A stretch of DNA of 64,000 nt from Chenopodium formosanum (Eukaryota > Streptophyta > Magnoliopsida > Caryophyllales > Amaranthaceae). The notes under the pieces are model-generated. The model saw nothing but the letters and a program-made list of their open reading frames with translations, made no database searches and had not been told where the DNA came from. Both the position numbers and the translations under genes were made by a program. The stretch's first letter is position 1; the number at the start of each line of letters is the position of its first letter. Shown in pieces: positions 56,555-64,000 of this stretch. Location of the stretch: positions 16,972,379 through 17,036,378 of the forward strand of contig CM044880.1 in assembly GCA_024500155.1 (NCBI GenBank). The letters are read 5' to 3'.

Positions 56555-57536
56555 GGAATAATTGAAATTAATAATCCTACCTTTCACCCATCTTCTTAAA
56601 ATAGTCACACTTTAAAGTTAACTTATAATAATCCCAACTTTTAAACCCATATTCTTTTAATGGTCCTTCATCAGTTTTCACTTACAGTAGCAGGTTTCCT
56701 AACCTACGTGGCAATCACCTATTTATGTGGCATTGACTGTTGGTTAATTTTTAATTTGCCTTCTTTTTTTTTCTCAAATTTATTTAAACCCCCTCTTTCC
56801 CTTCCCTGCTTCATCTTCTCTATTCTATGTTAAGAATTCTCCACAACCTTTTCTCGTCTCATTCAAAATTCTCTCAACTTCTCACTTTAATCTATTGGAA
56901 TATAACCTTGAAGGTCTTAGCCACATATTTGTCCAACTATAATGACGAAGGGTGTAGAAAATTCCTATGGGTCAGGGACTTCTTCAAATTCTGGGGCTTC
57001 TAGTGTAAGATGTAAATGTGGCGTTGCCACTGCTGTTAGGACTGCAAAATGGGTCCAAATTGACAACTTCTATTTAGGGTTCATACTCTAATCAATACAT
57101 CACCAAACCCAATCACAATTATATATGGGTTTAGATATGTTACCTGTAATTAGTACTAAGCAAGTCAAAATTGTGAAAAATCAATATATCGCAATTCCCA
57201 ATTCTCAATTGTTGTTGTTCGTACAGTACACCAAGTCCATGAATTTCCTCCTTTTCTCGCAACAATTCAGTTCACAAAATTCAACTGAGCATCGAAGAAA
57301 CCAGAATTTAAAAAAAAAATTAAAAAATTACAGAGGCAGAGTAGTCGTTAATGGCACTGGCAGAGGAGTAAATGGAGAAAGTCAGTAAAGGAATAAGTCT
57401 TGATTACCCGGTTACCAGTCATAAGGTTTGTTAAAAGAATATGAATTTAAAAGTTGGGATTATTATAAGTTAACTTAAAAGTGGGACTATTATAAGAAGG
57501 TGAGTAAAAGGTAGGATTATTAATTTCAATTATTCC
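56555..57536. mobile_element. Small MULE derivative with partial zinc-finger gene
   Basis: Arms of about 100 bp start GGAATAATTGAAATTAATAA on both strands. A perfect 9-bp duplication AAAATTGAA lies at 56546-56554 and 57537-57545. The interior begins with a leader-like stretch and a reading frame that starts like a small GRF protein (see 56942). The right half on the minus strand looks like a gene leader with a possible splice donor (ACAG|GTAACA near 57142). The element is too small to be autonomous. The arms differ from those of the MULE at 16234. Confidence 0.8.
56942..57091 (+). pseudogene. Truncated GRF-type zinc-finger reading frame
   Basis: The 49-residue frame begins MTKGVENSYGSGTSSNSG and reaches VRCKCGVATAVRTAKW before ending. 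A serine/glycine-rich start followed by CxCG and an RT-x-W word is how small plant GRF proteins begin; the GR-x-F-x-x-C half of the finger is missing, apparently through a deletion. It starts about 390 bp inside the left arm and reads inward, the same arrangement as the GRF gene of the MULE at 16234. The identification rests on a short motif only. Confidence 0.5.
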
Positions 57537-57625
57537 AAAATTGAATGATGGAAGGGGTAGCTGAGGAAGCGTTATATTATTTAGATTGTTTTTCGAAAAT
57601 TGATACTAATAATAATATAACTAAG

Positions 57626-59520
57626 TGTAGGCGTCGTTCGAAGTGCGCCTACGTTAAAGCATGTGTGAATATGCTTGGCACTCATAGGAAGTGGGAATTG
57701 ACATATACGATTAGGGACAAGGAAAGTAGGGAGCCGCCAACAAGTTTTTAAGGAACTTGTAAACCGTTCACGGATCATAAAAGACAACCACGATAAAGGG
57801 ACAACGAAGGCAACAACGATTGACCCGTGAAGGTGACACCCCATTCATGATCCATGAGATTATTAACTCCATATGGTTCGGAACCACGAAAGGAGGATCG
57901 AGGATGATGGTATGAAGTGAGTCATGGAGTCACATTCGCCCGTATTGGCCTCTACTCGATTCTTATAATGAAAAGTGATTCCTGCGATCTCAAAGGCATA
58001 CAAACAAAAATTCAATTTGCTCCAAACTATTATTAAGCTAAATTGGTTGAATATTAATGCAACATGTTATTCTAAAATATTGTGATAACTTGATTAAACA
58101 ATAAGATTAAAAAGGAACCTAAACCGGTCGTCCAAATTATCTTATTAGGCGTGATTTTCAATTACATATTCCCTTTAACATGCAATATGGTGATCATTAT
58201 AACAATAGAATAAACATTAATATTGGAAGCAATTTAACAATAATAGCGTTAGTCAAATCAAATAATTATAATAACCCTAATCATGATACTAGCAATATTA
58301 AAATAAAATAAGAGTTATTAAATTAATTAATTACTCACATTCCGCACGTTCCTTTAAATTGCTACATCATGAATAAACTGTTAGTAACTTCAATTAAAAT
58401 ATAAATCAAATGAAAATTAAATTTAATAAATGTAGAGTTGATTTGGTTCAAACCCTAACTTTCACGCCTTGGTTTAAGTATAGAACTTCGAGTATTGTAT
58501 GGACTCCTTGGAGTGCTTAAGGGAAGTATTATTGAAGAATAGGGAGGCTAGTATTTAGGCTAAAGAGGGAGAAGAGAATGATTTTGTGATCAAGCTTGTT
58601 GATGATTGGAAAAAGGGGAGATATGACCTCTATTTATAGAGAAAAAAGAAGGTCGAAGAATCAAGATAAGATCCGAATTAAATCAGAATAAAACTCGATA
58701 GACAGCAGTTTTTGCGGTTTTTGTTTTTATCATATCTTTTGCTCCAGAAATCGGAATAAGATGAATAAGATATCGTTGGAAAGCTCTTGAAGTCTAATTT
58801 CTATCTCAATTAGAATCAGATTAAAATATTTTATTGAATAAAAAATATGGCCGAAATAGTGAGACGGTATCAGTTTTGGATAGAGTATATATGACATTTT
58901 ATTCATATCTTTTCCGTTATAGATCGGAATTGATATTATAATATATCATTGGAAAGATAATTTCAAGGGCTATCCAACCATATAAAATTTGGATAAAAAA
59001 TATGAGGCACGTAAATAATATCTGTCTATCTTTGAACGTCTTTCAATTCGGATAGAAATAGGATTTTCAAAAAGAAAAGTTTTATTCAATTTCAAACTTT
59101 TTAATCTTGTCTTTTCAAAACGGATAATTAAGATCTTTTAGAAACTTATAGAAGATTCCAATTAATCCTAATTGGTTTAGGAATGGGATTAAATAATTTG
59201 GACCCTCCACATGATCATTGGGTCGTAGGTAAGGTGGGCTTAGGTTCGGTTTGAGCTCAGTTTAATATTTTGACCATAACTTATTCGTTATAACTCGGAT
59301 TTAGGCTTATAATATATCGTTGGAAAACTCTTTTAAAGCCCCATCCAACTATTAAATCATTGGACCCAGATTATGGACCAAAATAAACTGGATTAAACGT
59401 TTTATAAAAAGGACACGAAATGAATGATTTTAAAGGATACGAAATGAATGATTTTGGGTTTAAAGGCACAAAAAGAGGAAAATAAGTTATGGTTTGGGGA
59501 AACATTTTTAGGTTTCTACA
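57626..59520 (-). repeat. Solo LTR of a second related family
   Basis: On the minus strand it starts TGTAGAAACC and ends GCCTACA. A perfect 5-bp duplication CTAAG flanks it (57621-57625 and 59521-59525). TATA box (CTCTATAAATAGAGG, minus strand) at about 58629-58643. It shares the GCCAACAAGTTTT and AACTTGTAAACCGTTCAC blocks with the other large LTRs but is otherwise quite different, and it has no clear GC island upstream of the TATA box. Contains inverted CGTAGGCGCAC-like words near 57628-57655. Confidence 0.85.
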
Positions 59521-59525
59521 CTAAG

Positions 59526-59843
59526 TAAAAGTTAAAAAAAAAAAAGAAATAAACTTTCAAAAAATAAAAATAAAAGGGCATAAAATAATGTTATCTATAT
59601 TATAATTACAGATTCGTTTTCACCACAGCCCTCCAAATCCCCAATCCTCAAATCTCATGCATTTATTTATTTATTTTTTTTTTACCACTTAAAAAAAATG
59701 CATTTAGGTTTTTTTTTAAACCACTCAAAAAAAATGCATTTAGTTTTTTTTTAACCGATAACTACCACTCCACTAAAAACCAAAAAAAAAAATATCAATA
59801 ACTACCCAGCCAACTTTTTTTTGTTTTTGCATTTTTTTTTTTG

Positions 59844-59881
<38 letters not shown>

Positions 59882-60645
59882 ATTTTTTCAACATATTGCA
59901 ATAACTAATAACAATTCATTTTTTTCTTAAACACTACTAACATTTCACTTTGTGATATATTCTTTCGTGTATAATATGTGTCATGTATTAGCACGGCTAC
60001 ACGGATATACAATTACTTTATCAACAATTCACCATAGAACTCAAAATCCCCAACCCTTCAATTCAAACAACTTCCACTTCTCTAATCATCAAAACAAAAA
60101 TATGTACAACACGCTTTTTGCGTAACTGTCCTCATCGAATAGTTGCTTGCAAAAGAAAATAACCCACATGACACTAATCGAGTAACCTCTATAGCTTTGA
60201 CAAAGTAACCCCCGTAATAGCTTGAGACATTTGCGTGGCCACCCACATATAAGAGTAAGGTTTATTTTGTTCTTTTGAGTTTACAATCAGCAGATTAGAG
60301 CACATCATATTGCAAAAGAGCATAGCCGGTGACTGTAGAGTAGAGCAGGGCTTAACAGAGAGCATGGGCTCAACAAAGTATATCAAATTTTAGCAGAGTA
60401 GAGCCAAAGCAGACCATAAATAGTTCAAAACAATAGGTTCTAAGTTACTACATCTAAATCAACTTCCCGTAATTAAAATATATTTTTTCTTATATTATAT
60501 AATTAAACTCTTTCTAATATAATATATATCTAGTGCATTTTGCACGGGTAAACTCTAGTCATGAATAATTTTGGAGGGAAAATTTTTAATAACAACTTGA
60601 CATGTGTCTAACATGATGTCAACGGTTATTATTTTAGTATTATTA
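59526..60645. other. Non-coding spacer with long T and A runs
   Basis: No gene. A T run of about 34 bp lies at 59846-59879 and several shorter A/T runs nearby. A CCCGTGCAAAATGCACTAG word on the minus strand ends at 60530 and looks like another, degraded Helitron end, but it is not followed by T. Confidence 0.5.
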
Positions 60646-60956
60646 CTAGATTAGTACTCGTGCGATGCACGATTTAATTAGAATTAAAAAAAAATCAATA
60701 AGAGAGTGTAAAATAATTAATCACATATTGAGGGTTTTTGAAAAGACAAAAATCATTAATATGTTTTTGATTAATTGATGTTCACACTTTTATTTATTTT
60801 TAAGATTTATTTTTTTCAATTTTTTATTTCGAAAGACAAATATAAGGAAAAAATGATGATGTCATATGCAAATTGGAGGGAAATTTTTTAATGATAAAAT
60901 GACATGTGTACACAGGTGATGTAAGCGGTTTTTTTTTTTTTAGTTATAGTTATAGA
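60646..60956 (-). mobile_element. Helitron D (small, minus strand)
   Basis: On the minus strand it starts TCTATAACTATAACTA after an A, and ends GTGCATCGCACGAG, then TACTAATCTAG followed by T. Both the hairpin and the A|TC...CTAG|T boundary fit. Only 311 bp and non-coding. Confidence 0.6.
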
Positions 60957-61339
60957 TAGATAGATTGGAACTTATTGATTGATCTTTTACATAATACTAT
61001 GTATATTTTGGTTCCTATTTTGTAATGATTTTTTTCCTTTTTCCTTTTTTTTTTTATGATTTCGAACCCACACTTTTGGAATTCCTGAATACGCCACTGG
61101 GTGAATTGAACCCACCCTTAAATCTACTCCTAATCTTGAGCCTTTGGACAACTCCCATTGAACATTAGGGATGAACTTGTTGACCTCCGATTCTCTAAAT
61201 CTAATGATTTCTTTCGCGAGGAAGCACTTTGCTGACCACTGCCTAGTTCAACAAAGCAACGGAGTATAATGAAATGTTAAGAATCAGAGGTATTCATTAC
61301 ATAATCCTTTTATTAAATAATAAATCTAATAACAATAGA
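60957..61339. other. Non-coding spacer
   Basis: No gene is seen. ACGCCACTGGGTGAATTGAACCC-type wording near 61092 resembles a degraded hAT terminus, but no partner end was found. Confidence 0.35.
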
Positions 61340-62555
61340 TAATCCGTCTGAGTTCAAAGCTGCTACGGCTGGCCTAAGTACGGCAGTGACAGATTCGATG
61401 AATGTTGTTCTCAAGGAGGAACTGAATGCTGTGGAGATAAAAAAAAAAAAAAAGAAAAACGCCTTGTTCCAAATGCATCCTAACAAAGCTCTAGGTACGG
61501 ATGGTATGCATGCTTTGTTCTTTCAAAATTTGTCGCATATTCTTGATCCTGATATTATTAGACTTGTGCAAAATTGGTGGAAAGGTTTGATTAATTTTTC
61601 TGAAATTAATAAAACTTGTATTGTACTTATTCCCAAGTGCAATGATCTAAAGAATATGACAGAATTTAGGCCTATTAGTTGCTGCAATGTGATTTATAAA
61701 ATAATCTCTAAAACCATGGCAAATAAATTGAAGTTGTTCCTTGATGAGATTATTACTATAAATTAGAGTGCTTTTGTTTCGGGTCGGTTAATTACAGATA
61801 ATGCCTTGATTGCGTTTGAAAATTTTCATTCGATGAAAAGGAGGGTTGAAGGAAGAAACGGGACAGTAGCACTCAAATTAGATATGAGTAAGGCCTATGA
61901 CAAGGTTGAATGGTGCTTTTTGGAAAAGGTGATCGTCAAAATGGGATTTTGTGATGGTTGGATTCGCGGAGTTATGGATTGTATTTCGAGTGTATCTTTC
62001 TCTTTTAAGGTGAATGGTGATATTTATGGGTTGGTTTCTCCATCTAGGGGTCTCCAACAAGGTGATCCTATTTCTCCCTAATTGTTTTTATTATGTGCAT
62101 ATGCTTTCTCTTCTCTGATATCAAAAGCTGTATATGAAAAAAAGCTTAGTGGGGTGAAAATTTGTCAGTCAGGTCCGAGGATCTCACATTTCTTCTTTAC
62201 TGATGATAGTATTCTGTTTGCAAAAGCAACTCAGTAGGAATGTTCGAAAATTGCTGAAATTATCAGTACGTATGCTAGAGCATCTGGTCAGAAAGTTAAT
62301 TTGGGGAAGATAGAGGTTGCTTTTAGTAAATGTGTTACTAGCGAACGGAGAAATGCCATTATTGATACTCTTGGTGTTCATGAAGTTGAGAGACATGAGA
62401 AGTATTTGGGGTTGCTTACTATGATCGGAAGATAAAAAAAAGCCATTTTTTCTTGCTTGAAAGAGAGGATATGGAAGAAGTTGAATGGATGGAAAGAGAT
62501 ACTTTTATCGAAACCGGGGAAGGAAGTTTAATCAAGGTCGTGGCCCAATCTATCC
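61340..62555 (+). pseudogene. Second L1-type LINE reverse-transcriptase fragment
   Basis: Blocks in order: ALFQMHPNKALGTDGMHALF, CIVLIPKCNDLKNMTEFRPI, SGRLITDNALIAFENFHSMK, LKLDMSKAYDKVEWCFLEK, SPSRGLQQGDPISP, HFFFTDDSILFAKA (FxDD active site), STYARASGQKVN, KYLGLLTMIGR and WKEILLSKPGKEV. The start is truncated upstream of the reverse transcriptase and partly replaced by an A-run (61440-61454). In-frame stops occur near 61764, 62080, 62236 and 62432. It breaks off at about 62558 where a different element begins. The wording is close to, but distinct from, the LINE at 3480. Confidence 0.9.
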
Positions 62556-62558
62556 CTG

Positions 62559-64000
62559 TTGGGGTTTGGTCAGTCCCACTCACCGCGGAAAAAACTCAAG
62601 CCAAGTATCACGCTCGCAATAAATAATATCACTAATGCATAAAATAAACACAAAAGGGAAAAATAGGAAATATACCTTTGTCGTGTGCTTCGCCCCACAA
62701 ATTGGGCTCTTACTTGTAAGCTTAGCCCCAAAAACATGAGAGCCTCCGAAAAAGATACACCCACAAAAACAACTACCGACATTTAGGTTCGTTACCTCGA
62801 GGTTAGCAAGGTCCGACCAAAACTCGAGTATTATATGAGTTTAAGAGTTTTTGCAAATGCAATGCTCTATTGAACTCCTACTCAAGCAAAGAATTCTCAA
62901 GCCATGCTTTGGCTATTTATAAGGAAGGATAACTTGTGAATTCCTCTCATCTTTCAATGTGGGACTTTTTTATAAAAAGACCCCACGTAGAAAGATTGAT
63001 GAATTCAACCCTTAGTTAAATAAACCAAGGAACAAGTAACAAGTGTCACATGGTTAGGTGAGGACCACTTTCTCACTTGGTCCCCAAGGCATTTCACATG
63101 CATTGTGAACTAACCATGAGTCACACCACCTTGAGCCCCAAGTTGGGTTCGGTTGGGCCACTTTCTTTTAGCCTGTGTCCATGACCCATTACCCGGGTCC
63201 ACGGCCCTTGCCACATGCGCTGCCATTTGGTGGCTACCACTAGGTGGCTGTAAACGTGGCGGGTGCTAACGTGGCTGCCACGTGTCCATCCACATGGCGT
63301 TTTTCCATGTGTGGTGCCACGTGGCACGCTCCTATTTGGCGCGCTTTCCTAGCCTTTCGCGTGGCTAGGATTTTACTTGTTACTTGAAGTATTTTCCCGT
63401 CTCACCAAATCCTAAATTTTGGCTTGACATTTGAGATTCTCCGACGCTCGGTTTCGACGCTCTAAGCTCGAATTTCCGACGTCTAAATATTAAATACTCG
63501 GGCGACTCATTAATTTCTTCCAAATTAATTAGTCGGGTAGGTTCGTTCATTGCTTGGGTGTGACCCTAAGGGTTCAGTCAAGATTAAGCTGTAATATTAA
63601 TTATGCATTAATATTACTGATCGGAAGCGGCCTCCACCTAGGCATTCCGATCACTTGACCTTACTGAATATATTAGCTTTCTAGTAATTCTAAACCCACT
63701 ATCAGAATAATACTCTTGTTCGAAGGACACCATTCCTTTCAATCTCCCACTTGTCCGGAAGGACAAGTGAGTATTCAGTGTATAGCCCCTTTCCTATGTC
63801 TCTTCATGAACTACAAGGTAAGATTATTCGTCATCCCTGTTACGTCCAGAAGTGTTTCTCAAAATCCGAGTATGACTGTCAATAAGAAGATGATTTCTAA
63901 AATCCATTTGAGCACGGGCATGCATTTTCACAGTCTCGCTCTTCGAGAGGCCTTGTAAACAACAAGACATGTTCCCTATTATTAGTAGGGGACATTCCCA
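62559..64000 (+). mobile_element. Probable LTR-element terminus, cut by the window edge
   Basis: LINE coding stops abruptly at TGTTGGGGTTTGGTCAGTCC, which looks like an LTR start. A TATA-like CTATTTATAAGG word lies near 62910 and GC-richer DNA with CCACGTGG-type words at 63130-63360. At 63555-63780 comes a passage with GTGACCCTAAGGGTTC and CTCCCACTTGTCC wording. The other LTR and any genes lie outside the window, so family and orientation are open. Short open frames here show no domain. Confidence 0.4.

Noticed and set aside
57125..57388. Plus-strand open frame of 87 codons
   Set aside because: It runs antisense through what looks like the leader of the transposase side of a small MULE and shows only low-complexity Lys/Asn and Gly/Arg sequence.
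62570..63327. Minus-strand open frames in the terminal LTR-like region
   Set aside because: No domain, no consistent start and location in a probable LTR; not supported as genes.

Overview
This is repeat-dense nuclear DNA from a flowering plant, most likely a eudicot. It is AT-rich, holds plant families of transposable elements (Ty3/gypsy LTR elements, L1-type LINEs, MULE, CACTA, hAT, Stowaway, Harbinger, Helitron), and shows no intact single-copy host gene, no rRNA or canonical tRNA gene and no CRISPR array. The species cannot be fixed from the sequence. All recognisable coding DNA is transposon-derived and nearly all of it is broken by stops, frameshifts or deletions.

Layout, left to right. 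1-2755: the 5' end of a minus-strand Ty3/gypsy element (gag start, leader, primer-binding site, LTR), cut by the window edge. 3480-9060: a 5'-truncated L1-type LINE, itself interrupted by an LTR-like segment and by two hAT elements inserted one at the edge of the other. 9919-13551: two minus-strand Helitrons lying end to end, each with foldback elements inside. 13643-14768: a GC-rich Pack-MULE-like element inside a TAA microsatellite. 16234-21713: a 5.5-kb Mutator-like element (MULE) with a transposase pseudogene and a convergent second gene for a GRF zinc-finger/coiled-coil/membrane protein. 21714-26211: AT-rich DNA, a TA microsatellite and an LTR-like stretch. 26285-26825: a foldback element containing smaller hairpins. 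26899-38319: a plus-strand LTR split by a 9.6-kb CACTA transposon (27991-37578; target duplication ACA) with TNP2-like and TNPA-like pseudogenes and subterminal arrays.

38320-52471: a truncated minus-strand LTR element into which a related, near-complete gag-only element (41673-52471) has inserted; it has both LTRs, primer-binding site, polypurine tract and a broken gag with three zinc-knuckle modules, but no pol. 53426-55471 and 57626-59520: solo LTRs of related families with perfect 5-bp target duplications. 55753-57536: a Harbinger-like MITE and a MULE derivative carrying a partial GRF-type zinc-finger reading frame. 60646-60956: a small Helitron. 61340-62555: a second LINE fragment, cut by a probable LTR element that runs off the window.

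The target-site duplications allow the order of many insertions to be read directly. The leads judged most interesting are the MULE/GRF-gene association, the rapidly changing GC-rich palindromic island upstream of the TATA box in the LTRs, the tripled gag zinc knuckle in a pol-less element, and several deep nests with exact boundaries. No database search or alignment program was used; boundaries were read by eye.
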